A DNA stretch of 64,000 nt, taken from positions 23,128,951 to 23,192,950 of the forward strand of contig OX388311.1 in the NCBI GenBank assembly GCA_947579605.1, read 5' to 3'. This document shows, one piece after another, positions 23,286-36,392 of this stretch. The translations under genes and the position numbers were made by a program. Every line of letters begins with the position of its first letter. Within the stretch, counting starts at the first letter, position 1. Origin of the DNA: Athripsodes cinereus (lineage: Eukaryota > Arthropoda > Insecta > Trichoptera > Leptoceridae). The notes beneath the pieces are model-generated. The model had not been told where the DNA came from, did no database searches, and worked only from the letters and a program-made list of their open reading frames with translations.

Positions 23286-26200
23286 ACAACCACATGTGGA
23301 AGCGTGACTTACGCTATTCGTTATTTCTTACTTTTCTTCATCTTAAGCAGTTCTACCAAGACCCAAGACTCGCCTAGCGCTAAATGTAATTAACGGACTT
23401 TTTCATTTGCACAGATACGTAAAATTAGATCATATTTTTACTATTCTAAAGTTTCAAAACTCAGTAATGCCCGGCTTTTGGGCTCGTGTGGAAGAAACGC
23501 TGCTGGTATGGGGTACCAATTAATAGTGAGATTCATACCCATTTTATATTAATGCCAGTACAATCGTAAGAAATAAATATTCCGATATTTTATGCACCGC
23601 GTAGGTATATCAATTTCGAATATTGAAGTTAAGTTAGAGATCAGGGCGATATATTTTTCCTTTTTCAACCATTTCGAGAATTAGATTGCCTCATTCGTAT
23701 CGGTTATTTGCGCAGCAACACATTTTCACCTTATCCAACCTTTTCTACCTCGCTGGATGTCTTACATTTTATATGAGCTCTCCTTTGAAGGTAGATGATA
23801 CACACGTAGTGGAGAAAATCGAAGCAAATGTTTATGGGATAATGATTCTATTCTCCGAGAATATTCTGTTGTATAGATAATTTTTATGTGTTGCTTTATA
23901 TCGTTATTACGCAACTAGATACGAAACGCGAATGAAGGAAACAATGTAAAAATTTAACATTGAATTTATACATCCACATCGCTCATGCTTTCAGAATACT
24001 TGTATTGTTTTTACGTTGTAATAAATTGTATATTATTCTTTCGTTTTACGTACACATTGTGTATTCTAATTGCATATAGCTCAACACTAATAGGGTTCCT
24101 CGGGAATATGTTGCAAATTCAATTACATTTAGCTAGCGGTGTACGTCTCCCCCATTACTATATTTTTGTTCTGGGCTACATCTTACACATAGAAGAAATT
24201 ATTCTTGTACATTATCTTTCAATATTTTTGTTTTATCGTGTTTCTAACGGAAAGCATAGTTTTCTCGTTTTGAGGAAGTAATATGAATAATACCACTCAA
24301 TGTTTTTCAATATTATCCATACATTAGTTATGTACCATATTTCTATGTTTTGTAATTTATTTTGTTTATGTCTGGTTTACTTACCTGTATTTTGGCAGAA
24401 TCGTGAACTCTCCATCGTAAATTATCTTATTTTAGGTACACTATTTATTATAATATGATGCCTACAGCTTAAAGGTTCCTATACATAATTGAGCAAACCT
24501 ATAAAAGGAAAATATTTGTAAATTGAACAAATCATCACATCACAATTTATTTTGTTATGCTAGGTTATGAGTGTTCGTTGATTTCAGAAATATTGTCACT
24601 AACACGCGTTTTATTATTATCCTTTCTCTCTCTTGCGTTTCTTTTTATGGCTTCAGTGAAATTGTCTTGTTAGGTAAAGGGAATAAGGGGTATATAGCCT
24701 GTGGGTGCTCTGCGTCACGGTGACTCCGCATACATTTTATGTTAGGACCTACTTGTCTGTGACAAAACTTTTATACTAACGCCGACTATTCTTTTTAAAA
24801 GTAATAGCGTCCACATTTCAATTGAGACTTATAAAACAAATTCTTAAATAACGTTTATTATTTTAAAACAATGTAATTTGTCGTTTTGCTTGTAATTTTT
24901 CAAGTTAATAATAATGGTAGGTATATATTAAAAAAAATCATTTTAGAGTTTTGAACGTGTTTATAATATACTTAATATTAGATTAGAGACTCTATGCACA
25001 TGGATATTCCGAGTTGAAAGTTTATGTGAGATTTCAGTAGAAGCGGAAAATGAGAAATTAAATTTGTTAGGAGAGTATGTATTTAGTTTGAGTTAAATCA
25101 ATTACTTGTAGAGTATTATGTCTCGAAGGACGCAAGTTTCCTTTCAAAGAAGTTTGTTCCAAGTTTTCACAAATCATCAATTCTGTTGTTAACTAACTAT
25201 TCCATCTAACAATTATTTGTTCTATTGTAGTTGAGAACTATTATTATTTGCACTGTTTTCACTGACCATTTGGACTTAATATTCTATTCTTACTTCGGGC
25301 TACTACTGAATAATGCAGTTTTTTTTTTTTAATTTTCCTATGTTTATGAAACGAATAGTCTTGATTTTCAAAGAAAAAGTTTTATGACTAGGTATGTATA
25401 GGTTTTATGCATTTCAACTAGCGTTAATTTTATGAAACTTGGGAGTTATATTATCGCGAATGATAAAATTATGTTAATTTATTCCTTGGGTGATTTTCAT
25501 AATAATAATAAATGAATATGAATGTTATGTAAAACACTGAAGTTTCAAGAATACTACTTAAGTCCTTGGTATATACTCGTATTTCTCAAATGAGCTTAGT
25601 GAAGATGGAAGGCATGTGTTGGTTAAGAACTGTTGTGTATAAGTATTGTTTTGTATTTAATGAAGTTGTTTGCAACATTTGAGGTAAGAAAAACATTATG
25701 ATACATAATCATGTTTTAGGTAGGTACTCTTACGCACTGAGACATAATGTATTTACATATTATCTTCACTCGACACGGTATATTATAATAGATAACCGTA
25801 GTAAGCGGTGTAAGGATGACATAACAACCCCAGACTGCTTCATAGATCCTGGAGAGAGTAGCACACCCACCTACACATTGTTACACATTACACATTGTAT
25901 ATCCTGAAACATCAGGGGGATAAGAATGTTTTATTTCACTATCGAGCATCCGTTCTCTGATATTAAACACTACATTCCCGCTACTCGGTAATATAATTAA
26001 GTGAGGATTAAACGCAGTATTAACACGACAATATGTTGTATGAACAGGCGATATTATCTGAGAGATTAACCCGATAAAACGGGCGACTATTTTTATTTGC
26101 TTTGTGACATATTAAACACGTCGAGCGCTACCTATTTCAGTAACAGCGATTTATAATGGATTTTAAGAAGTTTAAATTAACAGTATTATGTATTGCTTCT

Positions 26201-28060
26201 TGTTTTATTTATTGTATTGGTGCACGATTTGTGGAATTCCATGTTTGTTTAAATTGAAACAACAAACATAATTTCATTGTCGAAATTGATAGTGACTTAA
26301 GAAATCGAAATATGTCTCTCTCAAGTTTGTTAAGTATATAGTAGAACGAGACGCTTGTTTCGATTTAACCAACTTTCACTTTTTAATTATATTTTTGTAA
26401 TATCCTTTTATACATTACGTAGCGCCCATTAGATTCTGGATGTAAATGTTACCCAAAATATCGCCCGACTTTTATCCTCTACTCCGTATGATCGTTCTCA
26501 GTCAACACACTAATGTACCAAATTTCACTATATAGGCTGTTATAAGTGATTTACTTGCACCTATTACTAATATTACCACTACCTATAATATACCCTCTAC
26601 GACTAACGTATCATAACCGTAATGATTAGATTATACACACTATTACGTTCACGTGAATGTTAATTTATTAATCTGGTACGTATGTATGTAATGATAATAA
26701 TAACAGTAGAGTAATAATCTTGTCGACTAGAATGAAATACTTCTCTCGTATACGCTTAGATTGAATGTATGACAGAATATAATAGAGTAACATACATAAT
26801 TTCGTTTTGTAACCTGGTTTTACAAAGTCAAAAGCACTTTTTTATTATAATATTAAATCAGGCACCTGATTGCAAAGTATTATTATTATTATGATCATGT
26901 TCTGTTATATTCGCGTATAATTATATCATTTTAGACCGTCGCATTTCGTATAGGTTTGTATAACAGTATTTGCTTACTGATTTACACAGCTTCTTTAGAT
27001 ACTCGTGTACGCAATGAATTAGGTATTTATTTGTCCAAATCATACTCGAACTATCCAGTATAATAAAATGTTACAGTTTTTTTTATTTCCAAGACAAATT
27101 GACATAGTTCCGTTATTACAAAATATATCTCGCGTGTTTCTTTCTATAGCTACTTATTTAATTAACAAATTTATATTTTGCTTGTTATCACATTTAAAGT
27201 TTATGATGAGAAAAGTACTTAAATTAATTCCCTGTATGTATTTTTATGGTCCGTTTAACTGAGCACCCGTGAATATTTTCTAATTTTTTTCTCTCAAAAT
27301 TGTGATGAAATAATTAGGCAATTATTTTATTCTCGCCCGTAAATGTATTCTTGAAGTACCTAATTTGTGAAGTGAAATTTTTACCGTGTAAATATCGAAA
27401 TAGAAACAGCTGGTTAATATAACAATACAATATAATTGAACATTTATAAACGTCAAAATAAAAATCATGTCACTTTTTGATACGTTATATTTATGAAATC
27501 GATTTATTTGGAAAACTAATGATAGCCGTTCCACTAGCATGTAACTAAACTCAAATTAATGCCAGACTACATTCTATGTTCTAATCATATAACCTTATCT
27601 GTATTTGTATTCCTCTGAATAGAGGCGACGATTGCTATACTATGTAGTGTGAAATCCTAATGATAAGATTATATAAACACACCTAAATTGTAGGTATATT
27701 GTTTCATTCAGGACCTATGGCTGGCAGTTTATTTAAATCTTCGCATCATTTTGATTGGTTTTGTTATGAAAATTCTAAAATATGTACGTATTCTTTAATT
27801 TGGATAAATTAGCTTAACAACAATACTTGAACCTTACGGACGACTTCATTGTCTTCGTATGTCTTCAGATGCCACATATTATATTTAAATCTATTCAATA
27901 ACATAAAAATAGTACAATGTTTAGGTTTTCTTATATAACGAACTATTATGTTCATTAGTAGTTACTGGAATGTGTAAATAATCCGTAAAATATATGAATT
28001 CCTTTTTTTGACTACACCTCAACTGACGTGTTTTTGTATGAATTATTTAATAAATAATTC

Positions 28061-28400
28061 TTTTTTTTTTTTTTTTTTTTTTTATTTATTAGTATCAATT
28101 ATAGGCAAAAATACATGGTCCTGTTAAGTCAAATAAGTTCAATTATCAAATATGTATAACTTAGATTCACGCAATAATGGGTCTACTCGTTGTCCGTTCT
28201 AATAAAATATACAATGAAGGTTCGTATGTATGCTGCAATAATAATATTCTCAGTATTCTATGGTACAAAAATACGACCTCTTGAAACTTTCTGCTACTCG
28301 TGTTTGATGGACTGATGTTAGGAAAAGTGATAGTAATTTTAGGCCAACGAGCCATCCCTTTGCCAGGTAAAATCAATATTATACAGTCAAGTCTCAAGCG
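28061..28400 (-). mobile_element. Poly(A)-ended retrocopy, unclassified
   Basis: A 23-T run on + at 28061-28083 marks a poly(A) tail of something inserted on the minus strand. Upstream of it on that strand is an open frame (28397-28167) whose product includes ARWPKITITFPNIS and LLLQHTYEPSLYI, ending in TAA before an untranslated stretch and the A run. This is a retroposed transcript or LINE end; the protein is not recognised. Confidence 0.45.
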
Positions 28401-28465
28401 CTGTTTTGTTGCGTAGATACGTCAAATGTTTTGATTGCGTAAACCTTTCATTTAATTAATTCGGT

Positions 28466-28790
28466 TTATTTTAATAATAATAATAATAAGAAGGCCGAAA
28501 GGCCAGAAGGCCGTACTTCTATCGTCTACCAGGATAGTAAGAAGGTTTTTGTCCCTGTAGCTCTGTAAGTGATCTCCCATGATTGTACTATTTCATAGAA
28601 CATCATGGAAGAATCAACTCGAATAATGTTGGGGTTCTACATTTTGAATATACATAAATTTATTTTAATATTTTATGGTTTTTGTTATTTAATGTTATTT
28701 TTAAATTTTATTGTTAATCTTATATTGTGTTTAAAATGTAGAATCAAATATTGTTTTGTTTAATAAATGAGATATAAGATAATAATAATA
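28466..28790 (+). repeat. Composite repeat with (TAA)n ends and GGCC-rich patch
   Basis: Begins at a TAATAATAATAATAA run (about 28472-28488), followed by GAAGGCCGAAAGGCCAGAAG, unusually GC-rich for this window. It ends near another (ATA)n run at 28780-28792. The pair of trinucleotide runs suggests an inserted retroelement end; family unknown. Confidence 0.4.
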
Positions 28791-28791
28791 A

Positions 28792-28911
28792 TAAACTTTA
28801 TTGTACAAAATATTTAAACAAAAAGAATGAGATTACAACATGGTATATACAAATATTTTGCACAATAGGCGAGTTTATCGCAGGGACGCGATATCTTCCA
28901 ACTAACCCAAT
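28792..28911 (-). repeat. Retroelement 3'-tail family, minus copy
   Basis: Reverse complement of the 3719, 23183 and 55403 family: on the minus strand GGTTAGTTGGAAGATATCGC, then GCGATAAACTCGCC, ending in a TTTATT-type tail that abuts the (ATA)n run. Confidence 0.65.
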
Positions 28912-29025
28912 AAAGTAAAACAAGATAAATTGTAAACAATGATAAAAAATAAAAATAATTATAAAAAGTCTTTAAAATGATACATAGTAACCAAATTATA
29001 AACCATAAATATATAATACATACTC

Positions 29026-29275
29026 TTAAAAAATTACCAAGAGAATTAAAAATAAATAACTACATAAATAATTAATATATATGTACATACAAATAGATAC
29101 TAAAATAGATACCGTAAATACAATACATACATACATATAAATAGATACTAAGATACATAGGTACCGTAAATACAGCAATACATATAAGAAAAATAAATAA
29201 AAAAAATAAAAAAATAAAAATGTAAATGCGAAATGCAACACACATGTTGGAGGGGGGGAGGGGGGAGGACTGTTT
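29026..29275. repeat. AT-rich simple repeats followed by G-runs
   Basis: Diverged ATAC/ATAA tandem tracts (29085-29225), then a block of G-runs at 29247-29270 (GGAGGGGGGGAGGGGGGAGG). The G-block could fold as a quadruplex. Open frames reported across this tract on the minus strand are low-complexity only. Confidence 0.7.
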
Positions 29276-32200
29276 TTTTGTTATCTTTTCATTTAGTTGT
29301 GTATCGTAAACAAATATAAATTTTTGTTTTTGTGTCCTATGTTGCACATCAAAGGTGAATTGTCAACTGTTAAATCTCTTTACATATCTTTTGTAATTTT
29401 TTTTTAATTTCATTCAGAATTAATCAGAAACCTCCATTGGAGAACCATGTCTACACAATGCAACATTACTCGTATAACTCCTACCTTTTACTCGTATAAA
29501 AAATATATATCGTCCTATTTAAAGTTAAAGCCTTGAGATTTAGATGGTCATGGTAAAATAATTCGAAAATTTAATATTTCCAATGAAAATAAAATCAAAA
29601 CACTTAAATGAATCCTACTTGTGATTCAACGTGTAGTTTGTCGGTCACAAAGGATTCCGTTATTGTAGTTTTGCATTGTAGTTGTTCATTTTATAGGTTT
29701 TTATCGCGTTAAACAATGTTAAGGTCTTAGCAGTGAGTCACTTATTCATATTATAATTTTGTTTGCGTTATACGGTATATACACAAGGCGCGTTTTCTAA
29801 TATTTATTATGTGCATTTTACCAGTGGCTTACTGGGCAATCCATTTGTTACAATATACATATGTTTGTGTTATAACAGTGTTTCCATTTTTATTGTGCAA
29901 TTTGATAGGCATAAATAGTACTTGATTCAATAACTCGTTTACCTAATGAATTATTAAGGTCGATGCAACACGTATCTACCTTATAAAGCCATGATATATT
30001 ATGTTGGTATGCTTTTTTATGAGTGGTTTGTAAAGAAATGTTACCATGTATATCACACGCATGCGAGTGCATTTACTAACACCGATCACATTACAGCCTG
30101 TTAATCATAGCGATAACATTGTAATTATTTACTTTATATTATTTCTTCTAGTGGTATTAATATACATTAGTATCATGTAACACCAAAACGCTAATAAAAT
30201 TTATATCTAAGCGTTTATGACTTGTTAGTATTCTATAGCCACGTTATGTTTATTTACTATATTCTTCATTACTCATTACTGACTCATAATACGGACAGTA
30301 ATAATCTCGATCTATTCCCACATAACATTTCGTTTGGAATTATATAAAATAGTTGAATGTGTTTTCCTTAGAGTTTTTTAATAGACCTGAAGTTTCGTAA
30401 TGCTGCCGAAGAATCGTTGAACATGATAATTTATTTTTCGTTCTTTAAATGAGATTATCACATGTGCTGGTCGGTAGAGAGATGTCCAACTTTTAATGGG
30501 TTGTGTTAATTCTATCTATGTCTAAAATAAATTTCATCTGGTAACGTAGTTAAGAATTGTTTGCAAAATTAACTTGTTATACGGCCGTGTTTTTCTGTAG
30601 CATTAGTTTTTACCATTCGCGTTGATTAACTAAATAAATAAATTATGTAGCTCATACGTCATGTTATTTGTTATCTGACAGTGAGTATATTTTGTACGAG
30701 TTCGTTGAGCAGTAACAGAGTAGGTCCTCTAGCTATATATATGTAATATAGGCTGTATAATAATACTTATATTGATATATATTTCTGTCGAGTAGTTCCT
30801 TAAACGGATGATGCAAGCCGATCGAATTGTCGATCACCGAGCTGTTGTAACGCCGGTTTCACTTTCCGTCGATTCGGTCTAATTTGCACACTTTGTTTTG
30901 CCTCATTTGGAGCCGGTTCTCTACAAGATAATCATTTTAATAGCGTTATCGTTGATCGATTACACCGACCCTGCCGACCTATTGGCGGGATCATGTTTGC
31001 ATTATTTGAGCGAGCAGACCACACGACCCACATTCAGTTTGGTGAATCTGCAACATCTTTCATTATACCTTATATACTTTTTATCAAAACTCATTAGCCG
31101 TCTTGGCAGATATATAATATTCCATCTGTATAACAAATGGTTATGCTTAGGCGCCATTTTAAACTATTTTATTTATTTATTTATTTTATTCTTCTTGCAC
31201 ATCATCATTCATATAACAAATAAAATAAAGCAATATACACAGGAAAAAATGTGATGATGTGCAGTGGCGAGATTATCACTATATAGTGATTTCTTCCATC
31301 TAACCACTATTTAATTATGTGCGCAATAATATGGTCACGTTAGTTTTTTAACTTTGTATTTATGTGTATGTAATTTACTATTGATATATGTAATGGGTAA
31401 ATTGCAACTTTTTATTCATTTTATTTTATTACATAATTTACAGCAGTCTTAAATTTCATTTGCATATGTAATAGAAATTCGTATTCTTTATCCATGGTGT
31501 CACATTATATGGACATATTTTGTTTTTCTATTAATTATTGCTTCGTCGTATTTTGTCTATGGCTTCGAGCCTCGTTTTTTTTGTTCACGCGGTACGGAAA
31601 TATGCATAAAAGTAAGTGGGTTACGTTATTATGTTTGAACGCTGTAGCACACCTACATACTTATTATTTTCAATTGCACTCTTTCTCGCGCGTCAGCTTT
31701 AGCTGTATTATATGTAATTAATTATTTTACTTTGCAGAATAAAATTGTGACGCGGAGCGATACTGTAATAGTCATGGTTGAGTAAAATATAAGTCAGTAC
31801 CTACCACAGTCGTTTATATCAAATCTGATGCGATCACTGGTGATAACCATTCTTTGCAAGATTCTGTATATATGCTTGTAAACGTTTATGTAGATATTAA
31901 ATCAAAATAATAAATGATAGATCTGATTATGAAATAATGATATTAAGTAGGTATGTAATTACGCATATTTCTTTATTTTGGTTAAAACTCTTTAGTTTCA
32001 CCAGTGTACTTATTCTATTGTTCCTACATCTCTGTTTTTCTAGAATAGAATAATAATATATTCGTTTGTATGTAAGTTGATTGAAGAGGTATCTAAATGA
32101 TCGATGAACGCGTCACGCAACGCAATGTTACGTACATATGTATACCTACATGGCATACCTTTTTGTAATGTAATGTTTTATAGGATTCTCTGGACGTTTG

Positions 32201-33736
32201 AAAACGTTCATAGATTACACTTGTAGATTTTTCTAGTCAATCCTAGAAGTCTGATTGGATTTTTTTATAATCGTATGACCTTTTTTACGCGTATTGATTT
32301 TTGTTTTTTTTTCCGTTGGCAGTATGGTCCTCTTCGTTTATATTTCCACTCAGGATGGGTAAAGAGTGAATATGTATATAAACGTGCCTGTTCAGAGTGT
32401 GGTGTTGTGTAGTGTCTTTATACCGACAAGATGGACAGTTATTGATTTTCTCAAATCTTATTAAGTAAATTGCTTCGCTGGATTTGGGAACGGGTGATGT
32501 TTTACATTTTTAACCTAGTAACTCGTGCCATGGAGAAAATAATTTCCACAGGATATTTCGGTTCCGTAATATTAAATGACACTGAGGCTGAGGGGTCGAA
32601 ATGTAGATTAGTTCAGAGCTATTTAGACATAATATTTTAGCGCAGATTTTCTTTTAGTGGATATTAAGTGTCTTTTAGGCGTGATGATTTTATCGTTTAC
32701 AATATACATGTTAATTTGTCGTTACATAATAATTCTATTATTTATTTTAAAAATTGGCAATATTTTTGGTGGCGAAATCAGTTCGTGAAATGAATCACAT
32801 GGTTGATGATTTGATGCTCGCATCTATCAGTCAGTTTTCTATGAAATTATTTGCTGTTTACTGTTAAATTGTCGAAACGATTGTTTTTTTTATTTATGTA
32901 TAATAAACATGAAGTAATCCACCGGTCTTGTACTTGAGTGACGATTAATATTTTTAGCTTGCGCCTGCTTTATGCAACCTATATAACGTATTGTTAATGG
33001 ATCTTATTTTCGTGGGTTGTAAGTCGACCAGGGAAATGATCTAGAAAACAAATTAATTTATTGTGTCATATTATAACGAGTACTATCTCGACAATAATTG
33101 TTACGTGATTTGTCCAATGTCGAAAGCAGATGACGAAATTATAATTGTTTTTGTTTCGAATGACGAGCAGGCTTGCGGTTGTTGTATTGAATTTAATAAA
33201 AACGTGATAGACGAACTTCGGTGCGTAAAACAAATAAATATCACGTTTATTATTCTACTAGGTAGGTTTTTGTGTTCATTTCAAGATAGAACTTTAAGAT
33301 ATAGGTTCTAACAGATCAGACATAGTATGATATTATAAATATTTTTTCGAAGGTCTGCGATACACATTAATAATGCACAAAAACTGCGTGATGTTATTCT
33401 GTAATCACACACAAAAACTGAAAATTACACAGGTCTACAAAAAAAATATTTTTTTATGTAACATGAATAACTTTTACTAATTCCTATTTACTTTTACCTG
33501 CTGAATCCGAAAATGACACTGAAAAACATCTACCACGTCTGGTTTTTTTGTTATAGAGACACTGGCAATAGAGTGGTAAATAAAGGAAAAATAAAGCCAC
33601 AAACTTATTATAAAAACAAAAAATTGTAATCTAAATGTACACACTAATTTTTTTCTCTTTCAAACAACTTAAACACATTATTTTACCTATGAGCATCTTT
33701 GAAATATATACATATGTACAGTTTGTTCATGTTTTT

Positions 33737-35112
33737 TCATTTTTTTCTTTTATGTGGAGTGGGATCTTCCTTCTTCAAAAATCAACAGTAATCTCCGAGC
33801 ATTGCAGGATCCCAGCGGTCTTGGTATCTCGTTTCAATAGTTGCTATATCCTGGTGTAATTTCTCACATTGTTCATTACTTATAGCTCCAAGATTCTCCG
33901 GAAATAAGTTGATATGCGAGTGAAGGAAGTGAATTTTAAGGGACATTCGGCAACCCATAGCTCTGTAGGTTTTCAAAAGGTTAAGAACTTAACTCTTGTA
34001 GTTATCTTCTCTGTTGTTGCCAAGAAATCCTTTTACCACCTTCACAAATACTTTCCAAGCTGCCAATTCTTTTTTGTTTGTTTTTTTTTCAAATTCAGAA
34101 TCACGTATGACCTTCCTGATGTCAGGTCCAGTGAAAACACCTTATTTTATTTTCGCTCCGTTAAGTTTTGGGAAAAGTTCCGACAAGTACTTAAAACCGG
34201 GTCCCTCTCTGTCCATGCCTTTTACAAAGTTCTTCATGAGACCCAACTTAATGTGCAGAGGAGGAAGTAGCACGTTTTTAGGGTCAACCAATGGATCGTT
34301 TAACACATTTTGTTCCCCTGGAGTAAAAGATTTTCTTGGCGGCCATGATTGTTTAACAAAGTGCTGTTTTTGGTCCCTGCTGTCCCATAAGCACAAAAAA
34401 CAACAATACTTTGTAAAGCCACCCTGAAACCCCATTAATATAGCTATCACGTTATGGTTGTGCCTTTTGCTAAAAGATCTTGAAATCTTGAACCTAGTAG
34501 TTCAGACTGCTGCTTTGATAAGCCTAAGTCACGGGCCAAATCATTAAGTTCATTTTGCTTGATAAGGTAAGGCTCACTAGACGCAGGAACATACATATTA
34601 TGTAGGATCAATGGTATTATCCAACAACTTTTCAGTTTCCGAATGTAAGTCTTCAATGTCATTTAGTTCTGGAATTACCAAATCTTCCCAGTTCAAAGGT
34701 GGAGTTAGAACGGGTAGGCCTTCACCGTGAGGAACAGGTTTAATGGCTTAATGTACAGTCGGATAGTCAATGTTCTTGTTCTTCTTCTTTGAATAACCTT
34801 CAGTATTAGTAAGGCAAAAGTAGCAGTCATTAAAGTGATTAGTTGGTTCACGCCAAACCATAGGTACAGCAAATGGCATACTGCTTCGGTTACCCTTCAT
34901 CCACTGAATAAGTGTTACGTGACAGCTCACACAACTACGATGTGGCGCCCATTGTTTATCTTGGTCTCCTATTTTGCATCCAAAATACAAAAAATATGCT
35001 TTTTTTACATCTCCATTCATATGCCTACCTTGAGATTTTAATACGTAACGTTCACAAATATAACAATACTTATCTGGTGAATTTATACAAAGTTTCGCTG
35101 CTTTGATGCCAT
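33737..35112 (-). pseudogene. Decayed copy of a multi-copy arthropod zinc-finger-like protein family
   Basis: Homologous reading runs on the minus strand from ATG at 35112 to TGA at 33737. The N-terminal part has NSPDKYCYIC, a C-x2-C pair, then GDQDKQWAPHRSCVSC and FNDCYFC, which together look like a zinc-binding module. The central part has QNELNDLARDLGLS. The C-terminal part has QGGFTKYCCFLC, VLLPPLHIKLGLMK and GCRMSLKIHFLHSHINLFPENLG. I remember this as an abundant uncharacterised arthropod family, so function is not assigned. Lesions: a frameshift after about codon 9; in-frame stops at 34748, 34598, 34142, 33989 and 33782; a frameshift near 34595; and an apparent internal deletion with frame change near 34450. 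No introns are evident. It sits antisense in the kinesin intron. Confidence 0.8.
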
Positions 35113-36132
35113 TTTCGCACAAAACTTTAAATGAAAACACACATAACCTCACTTCACAGATGCAGCACTTCACTAACAGTGCCAGAAGAACACAAATAAC
35201 ATCATACTACCCCCCTCCCTCTTCTGCAGTGTTGTCAACTGTCGAGCTTCAAATAGAGAAATAATGTGATATTACGGTAAAATATGATAGTACCATATGT
35301 TGGTAATATAAAAATGGGACGTGATAGCTAAATTTTAATAACTATTTCGTTATCAGGAAGGTAAACACATAATAAAAATGCTATTTGGATATGTGTTACA
35401 AAAACCTTGTCGACCAGTGTTATAGGATCAATATTAACGGTAAAAACGTATATTTATCCCAGAGCTATAGCGACTCGTAGCGGCTGCTACAGAGAGTAGT
35501 ATCAATAAAATTTAATTAAAATATAAAAAAGGAAGCTTAAGTTAAAATATTTTGGAACCCTTTTACTTATTTTTTTTATCTCAAGTTATTACGTATCCAG
35601 GATAATCGGTTTACATATACCTATGTCAAATAATGTTGCGGGTATTTTTATCGTACACTGACGATATTATTATTTATGTTCTTTACAAGGTGAAAAAAAT
35701 ACGATAGAGGTTTTCACCGCATTGTCAAATAATGCTTTTAATGATTGGCGTGGGATTAATTAAATACTTTATATTTTGTCATCGTGATAATTGTTTTTAT
35801 TTTTGAAATTTGGTATCTGATGTGGACGAAAACTGTCCATAGCAATACACATTTTTGTCTACTAGTATGTGTAGTGCAACTTGTCTAGATGTAGAATGTT
35901 AAATGTTTATCTATTGGCAAACATATATTTGCATTGAAAAGGTACCTGCATTATTTTATATGATCATTTTTATTATACTATACACATGGGAAGAATGTCG
36001 TCGTCCGTGTATGGATTTATTTTAGTATCTCTAAAGTATTTATGCCTTTAAAATGAAGTTCATTGTGGAAATTAAATTTGTAAAATTAGGTGTCTAAAAT
36101 TCCTCGAATCTTAAATAAATGTACGCCTTGTA

Positions 36133-36392
36133 CCCTTGTAAAAGAATAGGTCCTCTATCTACTCTTTTCTGTTAGTTTTCGAGTGACCTGTACAAGTCAG
36201 CTATATATAAAATTTCACATATAAGACATTTAACAACTTCAGTTCTGCGATGAGGCATGTCATCCATGCTGAATGTTATTTTTGGTATTGACATGTAGAT
36301 GACGACAATCTTCATGATTATTACACGCAATTCGCTCGCTTGCTACCCCCCTTGTTGAATTCCGTGATAGTATATTAGTATTAGTAGTAAGA
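36133..36392 (+). repeat. SINE-like repeat, copy C (diverged)
   Basis: Shares TTAGTTTTCGAGTGACCTGT, GCGATGAGGCATG and TGCTACCCCCCTTGTTGAAT with copy A, with many substitutions, and ends in a TAGTATTAGTAG tail. An old copy. Confidence 0.65.

Noticed and set aside
29026..29347. Minus-strand open frames rich in Phe, Leu and Tyr
   Set aside because: They are translations of ATAC/ATAA simple repeats.
30898..31254. 118-codon open frame as a nested gene
   Set aside because: It begins at TTG rather than ATG, and its second half is low-complexity translated AT-rich DNA. No family resemblance. The GC-richer first half is noted only as a possible regulatory patch.
34014..34427. 137-codon + strand frame
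   Set aside because: It is the antisense shadow of the minus-strand decayed protein family copy at 33737-35112.
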